Part shown: one piece after another, positions 19,000 to 27,176 of the stretch
Layout: each line of letters begins with the position of its first letter
Position numbering within the stretch: the stretch's first letter is position 1
Source: Fibrobacter sp.
Lineage (GTDB): Bacteria; Fibrobacterota; Fibrobacteria; Fibrobacterales; Fibrobacteraceae
Assembly (NCBI GenBank): GCA_017412605.1
Contig: JAFPWY010000008.1
Span: forward strand, 62,001-126,000
DNA length: 64,000 bases
Reading direction: 5' to 3'
The notes under the pieces: model-generated
The model's database searches: none
Seen by the model: the letters and a program-made list of their open reading frames with translations, nothing else
Told to the model about the DNA's origin: nothing
Translations under genes and position numbers: made by a program

Positions 19000-19882
19000 T
19001 ACAGCCATGAGACAACGCAAGCGAGCGGCTGCGCGCCACGGCCGAAGGCAGGTTGGCTCCACCTAGACCGTCACCACCCCGTTTCTCCGAGTTTCTGCCG
19101 CCAATGGTAAGCGAAGAGGCATCCACCTGGCGTTCGGTCAGGTGTTTCCAGTAGCGGACAGGCAGGCAACGCTTAAGGAGTTCCGGGTTCAGCCGTTCCT
19201 TGATGGCCATGGAGTCGTAGTAGGACTTCCACATGCGCGCGAACTCGTCGGACCGTTCGATTCCGGCGATGGCCTCCGGGTCCTCGACCGACACGAGCTG
19301 TACTTGCCCCCCTTCGTAACAGACGCCATAACGGCGCCGTACATCGACAATAGCCCAGCGGCCGTTAGGGAAACGGGAACGGAAATGCGGGGCCAGCATG
19401 TCAACCACGTTGTACTTGGGCTCTATCGCGGAAATGTACATGCCGTCCGGAGCCTTGCCGAACCGCACCGCCCCGAGCATGAAGCCCTGTTCCCGGCGGA
19501 CGGAACGGGCCACGGTAAACAGCGGCAGCATCTCGTCGCTCGTCGGGTTCCTGGCGTAGTTACGGCCTTCCTGGGCAAAGAGCTTGCGCAGGTAAGCGAA
19601 AATCTTCATCTCGATTCCCGGTTCCTCGGACCTAAAAGCGCAATCGAGCAGGCTCAGGATATCCTCGCCCGCCATGTTCAGGATGGCACGACGCAACCTG
19701 CGGGCGGATTCTTCGTCCGACTCCACCCGGAATGGCTGCAAGAAAAGGTCCGGTGCCGCACCCTCCTCCGCCGCGTAGGGCCGAACCGGGACGATGTCGC
19801 CCACGTCAAGATGCTGGCGGTATATCTCGAACACGACACTCAAAAAACCGTCAAAAGAGGAATCGTAATGGATAGCGAGCAT
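18995..19882 (-). CDS. TIGR03915-family putative DNA repair/modification protein
   Basis: This 295-residue protein fits TIGR03915 (DUF4130-type), encoded almost always beside the TIGR03916 radical SAM protein. The start at 19882 gives MLAIHYDSSFDGFLSVVFEIY, the usual N-terminus of this family; the longer frame to 19975 overlaps the partner gene and is not needed. Conserved features are the Arg-rich GRNYARNPTSDEMLP segment, the FGKAPDGMYISAIEPKYNVVDMLAPHF core and the RYWKHLTERQ motif. The activity is unproven; a role in repair or modification of DNA is presumed because the partner carries a helix-hairpin-helix. It starts 13 bp after its partner. Confidence 0.88.
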   Translation of the reverse strand: MLAIHYDSSFDGFLSVVFEIYRQHLDVGDIVPVRPYAAEEGAAPDLFLQPFRVESDEESARRLRRAILNMAGEDILSLLDCAFRSEEPGIEMKIFAYLRKLFAQEGRNYARNPTSDEMLPLFTVARSVRREQGFMLGAVRFGKAPDGMYISAIEPKYNVVDMLAPHFRSRFPNGRWAIVDVRRRYGVCYEGGQVQLVSVEDPEAIAGIERSDEFARMWKSYYDSMAIKERLNPELLKRCLPVRYWKHLTERQVDASSLTIGGRNSEKRGGDGLGGANLPSAVARSRSLALSHGCM

Positions 19883-19895
19883 GGCAAAGACCTGC

Positions 19896-21158
19896 CTATA
19901 GGGAAACAGCCGCCGGCAAGGCGGGAACGTAGTTATCGAACAGGCCGAGCTGTTCGGGCTTCTTTTTGACCACAAGGAGCGGGCGCACCATCTCGGGATA
20001 AAGCCTGCGGAGGCTCGCCGGCGTATCGGGATGGTAGATGAAATACTTGGCGCGTTTCAGCACGACACCCATCTTTTTCAGGGTTTCCAGGCGGATACGG
20101 GAAAAGCGACGGCCGCTCACGATGAGCCGGGCTGACTTGACACCGATTCCCGGAACACGCAGGATAGACTCGTAATCCGCCGTCTGCAAGTCGACCGGGA
20201 AAAATTCCGGATGCCGGAGCGCCCACATGGCCTTCGGGTCGAGATCCACGTCCAGATTGGGGTTCGTCTCGTCCAGAATTTCGTCGTGACTGAAATTGTA
20301 GAAACGCATGAGCCAGTCCGCCTGGTAAAGGCGGTGCTCGCGCAGCAGGGGCGGCTTGCTCGAAATCGCGGGCAGCCGCTTGTCCGCATTGATGGGGATG
20401 TACCCAGAAAAGTACACGCGCTTCATCTGCTGTTGCTGGTAAAATCCTGCCGAGAGCCTGAGAATCTGCAGGTCCGTCTCCCCCGACGCCCCGACAATCA
20501 TCTGCGTGCTCTGCCCCGCCGGCAAAAACTTGGGCGAATGCCTGGCATGGTCGGAATCGTAGCCGATCTTGCGCTCGGCAAGGAAGTTCATGGGGCGGTA
20601 AATGGACTCGTAATTCTTTTCGGGAGCGAGGTACTGCAATGCGGAATCCGAGGGAATCTCGATGTTGACGCTGCTGCGGTCGGCATAGAGCCCGGCCTCG
20701 AAAAGCAGACGCGCGCTGGCCCCGGGAATCGCCTTCAAGTGGATGTAGCCGCCAAAATGGTGGACCGTCCGCAGTTCCTTCGCCACACGGACAAGCATCT
20801 CCATCGTGTTGTCCGGCGAACCGACAACCGCCGAACTCAGGAAAAGCCCCTCGATGTAGTTGCATCGGTAGAATTCCATCGTCAGGTTGACCAGTTCCTT
20901 GGGCGTAAATGTCGCCCTGGGAATGTCGTTGCTGCGGCGGTTCACGCAGTAAGCGCAGTCGTACTTGCAAGCGTTGCTGAACAGCACCTTCAAGAGGGAA
21001 ATGCAGCGCCCGTCCGCTGCCCAGGTATGGCATATGCCTGCCTCGCAGCCGCTGCCGAAGCCCCCTTTCGGAGCGCAGCGGGACGACCCGCTCGAAGAAC
21101 ACGACACGTCGTACTTGGCCGCATCGCCTAAAATATTCAACTTTTCACGAAGGTCCAT
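19896..21158 (-). CDS. TIGR03916-family radical SAM protein, putative DNA modification/repair
   Basis: This 420-residue radical S-adenosylmethionine enzyme starts at 21158, where AAAGGAG lies about 10 nt upstream; the longer frame to 21230 adds an unrelated hydrophobic tail. Near the N-terminus is a Cys-containing segment (YDVSCSSSGSSR...GICHTW), followed by the [4Fe-4S] cluster motif CKYDCAYC (CxxxCxxC) near 64-71. A barrel region follows, and a helix-hairpin-helix (VPGIGVKSARLIVSGR) lies near 325-340, which suggests DNA or nucleic-acid binding. It is the partner of the TIGR03915 protein downstream. Family-level knowledge gives only a putative DNA repair/modification role; the substrate is unknown. 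Confidence 0.9.
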   Translation of the reverse strand: MDLREKLNILGDAAKYDVSCSSSGSSRCAPKGGFGSGCEAGICHTWAADGRCISLLKVLFSNACKYDCAYCVNRRSNDIPRATFTPKELVNLTMEFYRCNYIEGLFLSSAVVGSPDNTMEMLVRVAKELRTVHHFGGYIHLKAIPGASARLLFEAGLYADRSSVNIEIPSDSALQYLAPEKNYESIYRPMNFLAERKIGYDSDHARHSPKFLPAGQSTQMIVGASGETDLQILRLSAGFYQQQQMKRVYFSGYIPINADKRLPAISSKPPLLREHRLYQADWLMRFYNFSHDEILDETNPNLDVDLDPKAMWALRHPEFFPVDLQTADYESILRVPGIGVKSARLIVSGRRFSRIRLETLKKMGVVLKRAKYFIYHPDTPASLRRLYPEMVRPLLVVKKKPEQLGLFDNYVPALPAAVSL

Positions 21159-21332
21159 CCGTTCACTTGCTCCTTTGAACACTAATATAACAAAAGGTGC
21201 ACATAAAAGCAATAGCTCTGGTAAAATCAAACGGGAAAATCGAAAAAAAACAAAAAAACAACAACCTTTTTTTTACACAGATCGGACAGCAGGGCCCCCC
21301 ACGAAAAAGTTATTTCTTTAATTTTTTTTGCT

Positions 21333-21352
21333 ATCTTGTTACCATCTTGTTA
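21333..21352. repeat. Tandem ATCTTGTTA repeats upstream of the HD-GYP gene
   Basis: ATCTTGTTA occurs at 21333-21341 and 21344-21352, 11 bp apart (one helical turn), about 50-70 bp before the HD-GYP start. The arrangement resembles a head-to-tail operator for a dimeric regulator. The rest of 21159-21401 is A/T-tract-rich with no other clear feature. Confidence 0.35.
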
Positions 21353-21401
21353 TTTTCATAATAAATTATACTTGTAAGGATTTATAAATTTAGAGGCGGC
21401 T

Positions 21402-23564
21402 ATGAAAAAAGTCTCTTTGTCTAAATCAAAACAATTACTATTCGCGGTTGGATTAATTGTCGTAGCACTCCTCGCGAACATCATACCCGCAAAAATCGCC
21501 CTCGCCCTCGGAATCCCCGTTTACCTAGACTGCATAGGCACAATTGTCGCTGCCATGCTCGGCGGAACGCTCCCTGCCGTAATCGTCGGATTCTTCTCTA
21601 ACACGATCGACAGTTTCTCCAACTGGGAAACCCTCTATTACGGGCTCATCAGCATCCTTATCGGCGTAGCCACCGCCCTCTTCCAGCAATACGGGTTCTT
21701 CAAGAAAATCACAAAAATATGTATCGCAATCGTTACCTTCGCCATGCTGGGAGGCGTACTCGGCTCCATCCTCACCTACTTCCTCTACGGCTACGACTTC
21801 GGCGAAGGCATCTCGGCCCCATTCGCTATAGCCATACACAACAAGTTCGGGTTCTCGGTATTCTTCTCCCAGTTGTCGGCAGATTTCTTCCTCGACATCA
21901 TCGACAAGACTATAGTCCTTACCGCAGCCATCATTATCTATCGCAAGATTTCGCTCCACCTGAAAGCGATTTTCAGTCACGTATTCCTCTTCGACCCGAA
22001 CATGGGCGAACGCACCAAGATGGCCACGAACCACCTCATCAAGCGCTCCCTGCTGCGTAAGGTCGTAGTCATGGTCATCGTCGCCGAGATCCTGCTCGGA
22101 GCCCTGGCCAGCACGACAGGTTTCTTCCTCTACCGCCAGGTCACGATTGCGAGAAACAAGGCCATCGCGCAGGGCGTTGGAGCCTCCGCAGCCGCAATTA
22201 TCGACGGGAACCGGGCCGAGGAGTGGGAGACCATGGGCCATGCGGCACCCGGCTATGACGACATCGAAAAGGACCTGTACCGAATTCGCGATGGCTTCCC
22301 GCAAGTATTCTACCTCTACGTCTACAGGATTACCAACGACAGCAGCGTCGTCATTTTCGACTTGGAAGCAAGGGACACGAGCGGAGTGCTACCGGACAAG
22401 CCCGGCGACAGAGTCGCATTCAACCAGGGATTTGCGCCCGTGCGGGAGAACCTCATCCGAGGAGAGCGAGTCGAGCCCATCATCACAATCGACGAATACG
22501 GTTGGCTGATGACGGCCTACGAGCCGTTGAAAAACTCCGCGGGGAAAACCGTGGCCTACGTGGGTGTCGACATTGCGATGGGCGACCTCATCTACGAAGA
22601 GGCCAAGTTCTTCATCAAGCTGCTTACGATGTTCTTCGGTCTTTCCATAATCATCATGAGCATCATCCTCGAACTCGTAAACCGAGGCATCGTGCATCCG
22701 GTGAACCGCATGGCAGCAGCCTCGATCCACTTCGCCTACAGCTTGGAACAGGGCCGCGTGGACAGCCTTCTCGAACTTGAATCCCTGAAGATCCGCACCT
22801 TCGACGAAATTGAATACCTATACAAGGCGTTAACCAAGACTTGCAAAGACTCCGTCGACTTCATTCGCAGGCTAGAGGCCGCTGCCGCCCGCATCACGCG
22901 AATGCAAGACGAAATCATTATCAACTTCGCAGAAATGGTCGAAGCAAGAGACACGAGTACAGGCGACCACATTAAGAAAACGGCGTTCTACGTGGAAGCA
23001 ATCGCCGACGAGCTCCAGAAGGAAGGCAAGTTCAGCGAGATACTGACAGACAGCTACAAGGACAAGCTCAAACGCTCCGCGCCGCTCCACGATATCGGCA
23101 AGATTGCGGTGTCCGACTTGATTTTGAACAAGCCGGGCAAGCTCACCGACGAAGAATTCGCCATCATGAAGAGCCATACCACGCAGGGCATGAAGATTCT
23201 TTCCAAGATCGAGGCGAATGCGAACAACACCATGGACGACAACTACCTGAAGGAGGCCATAGAAATGGCGCACTTCCACCACGAGAAATGGGATGGTTCG
23301 GGCTACCCCACCGGAATCAAGGGCGAAGAGATTCCTTTGTCCGCAAGAATCATGGCCGTGGCCGACGTATTCGATGCACTTGTGGCCGAACGCGTGTACA
23401 AGAAGCCGTTCACCTACGAAAAAGCCATGGCCATTATCACCGAAGGTTCGGGCAAGCATTTCGACCCGGTCGTCGTGGAAGCGTTCTGCCATATTTCGGA
23501 GCGTCTCTACAACGAACGGACCAAACTGAACAAGTCAGAACAGCCACCGGAAACGCAAGCCTAA
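21402..23564 (+). CDS. Membrane-bound HD-GYP phosphodiesterase with ECF-like membrane domain and sensor domain
   Basis: A 720-residue inner-membrane signalling protein. Residues 1-200 form about six transmembrane helices resembling a vitamin-transporter S-component type bundle (PVYLDCIGTIVAAMLGG). A further helix (about 223-245) leads to a periplasmic Cache-like sensor region (about 246-400), then another helix and a HAMP-like segment (HPVNRM). The C-terminal HD-GYP domain (about 495-705) keeps HDIGK (about 563) and the GYP triad (about 633), so hydrolysis of cyclic di-GMP is expected. The ATG follows AGAGG. It stands alone; no cyclase is nearby. It likely couples an external signal to motility or adhesion. 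Confidence 0.92.
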   Translation: MKKVSLSKSKQLLFAVGLIVVALLANIIPAKIALALGIPVYLDCIGTIVAAMLGGTLPAVIVGFFSNTIDSFSNWETLYYGLISILIGVATALFQQYGFFKKITKICIAIVTFAMLGGVLGSILTYFLYGYDFGEGISAPFAIAIHNKFGFSVFFSQLSADFFLDIIDKTIVLTAAIIIYRKISLHLKAIFSHVFLFDPNMGERTKMATNHLIKRSLLRKVVVMVIVAEILLGALASTTGFFLYRQVTIARNKAIAQGVGASAAAIIDGNRAEEWETMGHAAPGYDDIEKDLYRIRDGFPQVFYLYVYRITNDSSVVIFDLEARDTSGVLPDKPGDRVAFNQGFAPVRENLIRGERVEPIITIDEYGWLMTAYEPLKNSAGKTVAYVGVDIAMGDLIYEEAKFFIKLLTMFFGLSIIIMSIILELVNRGIVHPVNRMAAASIHFAYSLEQGRVDSLLELESLKIRTFDEIEYLYKALTKTCKDSVDFIRRLEAAAARITRMQDEIIINFAEMVEARDTSTGDHIKKTAFYVEAIADELQKEGKFSEILTDSYKDKLKRSAPLHDIGKIAVSDLILNKPGKLTDEEFAIMKSHTTQGMKILSKIEANANNTMDDNYLKEAIEMAHFHHEKWDGSGYPTGIKGEEIPLSARIMAVADVFDALVAERVYKKPFTYEKAMAIITEGSGKHFDPVVVEAFCHISERLYNERTKLNKSEQPPETQA

Positions 23565-23587
23565 TCCATTGAACATACTACAAAGAA

Positions 23588-23609
23588 CGCGGTCCCTAAA
23601 GGGGCCGCG
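23588..23609. terminator. Possible bidirectional terminator between converging genes
   Basis: CGCGGTCCC and GGGGCCGCG (23588-23596 / 23601-23609) form a GC-rich stem. T tracts are poor on both sides, so termination is only probable. Confidence 0.5.
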
Positions 23610-23645
23610 ATTCAATTATACAAGCATCAATCGCTTAATCAGCAA

Positions 23646-24791
23646 TTAGAACAAAGCGATATTGTAAGGAGGAAGGGCACCCTTCGGCTGCTTGATGGTA
23701 TTCTTCTTCTTGCCGTTCCACGTGACAACAGCAGAAGCGCCGCGATCACCGACATAGAGCAAACCATCGTCAATAGCCATGGAGCCGGACATGTCGGTAA
23801 AGCCGTCAATGTCTTCGACCTTCTTGGAAGAAAGATTCACCTTCTTCAAGGACTGCACGGCAGCGTAGTTTTCGTCGTAGCCGAGGTTGATTGCCACATA
23901 GGCAATTTCGTCTTCGACGACCATCGAAGCAACGCCGCCACCCAGCTTTTCACCGGAAATCATCACTTCGGATTTCTTCTTGGAGACATTCACCTTCTCG
24001 ATACCGCGCTTACTGTCGGCATCGGTGCCAGAAGCCGCATTGTATTCACCATGGGTCGCCACATAGACTTCACCATCGACAATGGCAATGGTCGAGGGGT
24101 TCTTGGTCTTGAGCTGGATAGTATCCTTCAAGTCGCCCGAGGAAGCATCGTAGATAGCGAGCAGGCCCTTGGGATAAGTAGTCACCCAGTTTTCATCCAT
24201 CGTGTAGCGCTGGAACAAGACATAAAGGGTACCGTCATCGAGTTCGATGTCGGCTACATACGGGGAATTTTCGCCTTCGTAAGCAAACTTTCCAGTTTTG
24301 ATAGACTTTTTAACTTTGCCATCCTTCGTCGAAATCTTCACCAGGGAATCGGCATTCTGCAATGCGACCCAGGCCTGATCTCCATCGAAAGCCATGTCGG
24401 TCGGATTCGCATCATCGTCCAAGGAAACCTGCCACACCACGGCCTTCTTGCCTTCGGATTCCAGCTTGTCGGGGTCAATCTTTGTAATGTTGTCCGCACC
24501 CTTGCGTTCCAGCACGTAGAGGTCAGCACCGTTCGTAACGACCTTGGAATCCTGGTGGAAGGAGAGGCTCTTCTTGGAGATTTCGCCATCCTTGTCAATC
24601 CAGCGGAGTTCGCCGGTCTTGTAGTCGGAGCCGAATACGACACCGGCTACGGAAACCTCGACTTCTTCCGGGGCGCTGCTGGAACTGGAGTCGTCGCCGC
24701 AAGCCGTCATAAAGACGAGAGAGGCAATGGACAATGCAGCGAAGGATTGCTTCGCCACACTCGCAATGACATTCTTTTTCATTTTATTCAT
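23646..24791 (-). CDS. Beta-propeller lipoprotein, BtuG-like, downstream of btuB
   Basis: This 381-residue protein has a lipoprotein signal ending MTAC and a CGDDSSSSS start to the mature chain. The mature part consists of repeated blades of the YncE/NHL-like beta-propeller type (NPTDMAFDGDQAWVALQNADSLVKI; NPSTIAIVDGEVYVATHG; SGSMAIDDGLLYVGDRGASAV). It starts 43 bp after a TonB-dependent receptor gene under a cobalamin riboswitch. In Bacteroides, BtuG is a surface propeller lipoprotein that binds vitamin B12 and works with BtuB; position and fold suggest the same here (inference). The ATG has AAAGGA 7 nt upstream. Oddly, the signal peptide encodes VIASVAKQS, the translation of a palindromic repeat (24744-24771). 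Confidence 0.82.
   Translation of the reverse strand: MNKMKKNVIASVAKQSFAALSIASLVFMTACGDDSSSSSAPEEVEVSVAGVVFGSDYKTGELRWIDKDGEISKKSLSFHQDSKVVTNGADLYVLERKGADNITKIDPDKLESEGKKAVVWQVSLDDDANPTDMAFDGDQAWVALQNADSLVKISTKDGKVKKSIKTGKFAYEGENSPYVADIELDDGTLYVLFQRYTMDENWVTTYPKGLLAIYDASSGDLKDTIQLKTKNPSTIAIVDGEVYVATHGEYNAASGTDADSKRGIEKVNVSKKKSEVMISGEKLGGGVASMVVEDEIAYVAINLGYDENYAAVQSLKKVNLSSKKVEDIDGFTDMSGSMAIDDGLLYVGDRGASAVVTWNGKKKNTIKQPKGALPPYNIALF
24744..24771. repeat. CATTGCGAG...GCAATC-type repeat inside the signal peptide coding region
   Basis: On the minus strand GTCATTGCGAG and GAAGCAATCC flank a 7-nt centre. This matches the arms of the repeat at 30244-30335 and a class of palindromes seen in many bacteria. 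It is read in frame as VIASVAKQS. Confidence 0.7.
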
Positions 24792-24834
24792 ATTGTGTTC
24801 CTTTTCTGGCTTTACGCATTTTTTTGCGCGGGGG

Positions 24835-26895
24835 CTAGAACCCCTGTATTATGGTGAACTTGTATTCCCTCCCCGGCATGGGGAACGGGGTATAAAAATT
24901 GCGGTACTGTTCGTCGGTGATGTTATCCACAGAAAAAGCGAGGCGAGTTTTCTCAAATGGCAGGTAAGAAAGAACAGCGCGGTGGTTTGCCACAGCCGGC
25001 TGGTCCATACGGTTTGCACGGTCGCTGTACATGATGCTGCGCCATTCCGACGCCCACATCAAATCCAGATGCAGCGGCAAGTGGAGCGTGGCCTCGGCAA
25101 AATAGCTGCAGTCGGGCTCCCCGGGGAGCTTGTTCCCGTTATACGTATCCGATTTCGAGCGGTCTTCTGTCTTCTGGAATGTGGCACGCAACACGACATC
25201 CAAGAATTTTGCAGGAGTGCTGTTCAGTTCGAATTCGGCACCGCGCACCCGTGAACGGGCTATGTTTTCGGCATGCAGGTGTTCCACGACAATCACCCAG
25301 CAAATACCGTCTTCGATATGCGATTCAAAATACGCAGCCCTCAAGGACGTGTGGCCTCCCGGCACCTTGAACAAGCCAGAAGCCTCGAACTTGGTCGCCT
25401 TTTCCCGTTTGAGTTTCGGATTCGATAAGGCTCCCGGGAAGGTTCCGTAAAGTTCCATCAATGCGGGCTGCTGGTAAAAACGACCCAGCGAAACCTCCCC
25501 CGTCACCGGAATTTCAGAATTCCCTAGGCGCGTGTAGGCGCGCCCCGAAAGAGTCAAATCACGGTCTTCAGCTTCATCCAGGGTACGGCCCCCTGTGGGC
25601 AACACAAAAGTTCCCTCGTCCAGACGGTCCTTCAAAAAATGCACTGAGCCCTCTCCTCCGAGTCCCGCATACTTGAAAAGCTGGTAATACAGGTCTCCGG
25701 AGCTCACCAAGTTCAAGCGATCCAGCGCCCAGTCCTTAGAGACACCACGCGCTTCGGCACGTTCCCATTCCGCAGCCAAACGGGCAGCGCCCTTCAGGCG
25801 GTTCCACAAAGTCCACTCGGCCGAAACCTCGGGGACGAGCTTGTAGACTGCCGCCCCATATTCCAGGAACTCGTTACTCGAATAGCCCAGATGGTCCAAC
25901 GGGTAATAGGAACTCGAAACATTCTTGTCGAACCGGTACGAAATGCCGCCATACAAGAAAAGCGCATCGTCAAAAAAACCGGGCGATTCCAGGCCATAGC
26001 GGATAAGCGCCGACTCCCCGACAAAATCGGCAACAACGGTCTGCTGTTCTTCTTTGCCTGGATTTCCGCCCTCAAACCGAGTTGCCGTCACAGACAACGT
26101 CGAGAAAGAACCGTTCCCGTGCAGCATGCGGAACTGCGCATTGCCCGACACGTCCGTATATTCCGCATTTTGGCGCGTGGCCGTGAAGTCATCGTCGTCG
26201 TTGTACTGCGTCCCGTTGCGGTTCGTGTACTCATAGTCGTTGTCGGAATGCCTGGTGGCAAACGAAGAGGCGAACATAATGCTATCAGTCACCGGCGAAC
26301 TCACCTGGAAGGCCCCCTCCCACGTGTTGTGGTTCCCATAAGCAAGCAAGACGCGACCGCCTCTCTTCACGGCATTCTTCGTCACGAAATTGACGGCACC
26401 GCCGAGTCCCGTCACGCCGAACTTCGCAGGGACATTGCCCTTGAACACCTCGACTTTTTCCATCTGGTTCAGGTCGATGGACGCAAGGTTCACCGCGCCG
26501 CCACTCGCATCGTTCAGCGGGACCCCGTCCACACAAATCAAGATGTTCCTCGCCGCAATCCCGCGAATGGACACCGACTGGAAACTCCCGAGACCGCCCT
26601 GCTTGTAAGCCTGGATCCCAGGAAGGGTCGAAAGGAGGTCCGCCGCCGTCAGCGACTTGCCCTCCCAGGCCGACGAATTGATTTCGGTATAGCTTACATC
26701 TTGTGCGGGCAGGTAACCGGTAGCGCTCACCACATCCGAAGAGCCCAAATCTTGCACCGGGTCGTTTGCAGAAACGATAGACACATCCTCCGGGGAACCT
26801 TCCGAAGGAGGAACAGCGGCACTGCCCGCCCAAGCAAGGGCACAGCACCAAAAAGCCGCAACGCATGCAGCCTTAAAGAATGACGTCTTTCGCAT
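24835..26895 (-). CDS. btuB: TonB-dependent receptor, cobalamin (BtuB-like)
   Basis: This 686-residue outer-membrane receptor has a signal peptide (1-24). A TonB-box-like DVVSATG (54-60) precedes the plug domain (about 68-180): LLSTLPGIQ, SVSIRGIAARNILICVDGVPLND and VEVFKGNVPAKFG are typical. The beta barrel fills the rest and ends in a C-terminal Phe. It imports a substrate with TonB/ExbBD energy. A cobalamin riboswitch directly upstream identifies the substrate as vitamin B12 or another corrinoid. The start is the ATG at 26895, preceded by AGAGG; a TTG one codon earlier is not needed. It forms an operon with the beta-propeller lipoprotein. The inner-membrane BtuFCD genes are not in this window. 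Confidence 0.93.
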   Translation of the reverse strand: MRKTSFFKAACVAAFWCCALAWAGSAAVPPSEGSPEDVSIVSANDPVQDLGSSDVVSATGYLPAQDVSYTEINSSAWEGKSLTAADLLSTLPGIQAYKQGGLGSFQSVSIRGIAARNILICVDGVPLNDASGGAVNLASIDLNQMEKVEVFKGNVPAKFGVTGLGGAVNFVTKNAVKRGGRVLLAYGNHNTWEGAFQVSSPVTDSIMFASSFATRHSDNDYEYTNRNGTQYNDDDDFTATRQNAEYTDVSGNAQFRMLHGNGSFSTLSVTATRFEGGNPGKEEQQTVVADFVGESALIRYGLESPGFFDDALFLYGGISYRFDKNVSSSYYPLDHLGYSSNEFLEYGAAVYKLVPEVSAEWTLWNRLKGAARLAAEWERAEARGVSKDWALDRLNLVSSGDLYYQLFKYAGLGGEGSVHFLKDRLDEGTFVLPTGGRTLDEAEDRDLTLSGRAYTRLGNSEIPVTGEVSLGRFYQQPALMELYGTFPGALSNPKLKREKATKFEASGLFKVPGGHTSLRAAYFESHIEDGICWVIVVEHLHAENIARSRVRGAEFELNSTPAKFLDVVLRATFQKTEDRSKSDTYNGNKLPGEPDCSYFAEATLHLPLHLDLMWASEWRSIMYSDRANRMDQPAVANHRAVLSYLPFEKTRLAFSVDNITDEQYRNFYTPFPMPGREYKFTIIQGF

Positions 26896-26910
26896 CAAAC
26901 CTCTAAAAAA

Positions 26911-27090
26911 CGTTTTTGCAGTTCTTCTGGCTCGGGGATCGTCCTACGCCGGCTCCTTCGCATGCAAGCACACTGGTTTCGAAATTCTGCCGGTTTCGTC
27001 CTCCCTTACAGCGGCGGGACCGCTCCGGTTTTTCACCGGATTCTCTCCGACCAGGCATACGCCAAATCGGGCTTTTCGGGGCACAAAAAC
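26911..27090 (-). promoter_or_regulatory. Cobalamin riboswitch
   Basis: Reading the minus strand from 27090: GTGCC near the 5' side, then the conserved block GAGAATCCGGTGAAAAACCG, the GCGGTCCCGCCGCTGT segment, and the 3' GAGCCAGAAGA box (about 26922-26936). These are the hallmarks of the B12 aptamer. Between aptamer and start codon lies AAAAACGTTTTTT, a small self-complementary T-rich hairpin that may be the expression platform, then AGAGG and the btuB ATG. High cobalamin should shut off the operon. Confidence 0.95.
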
Positions 27091-27176
27091 TATTTGCGAA
27101 AAATTTACATATATGAGGGGGTATTGTAAAGGGCCGTACAAACGACGGCCCTCTATACAATCGACATTGTCAAGGA

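Noticed and set aside
26896-26898. TTG start one codon before the btuB ATG
   Set aside because: The ATG at 26895 has correct spacing to AGAGG.
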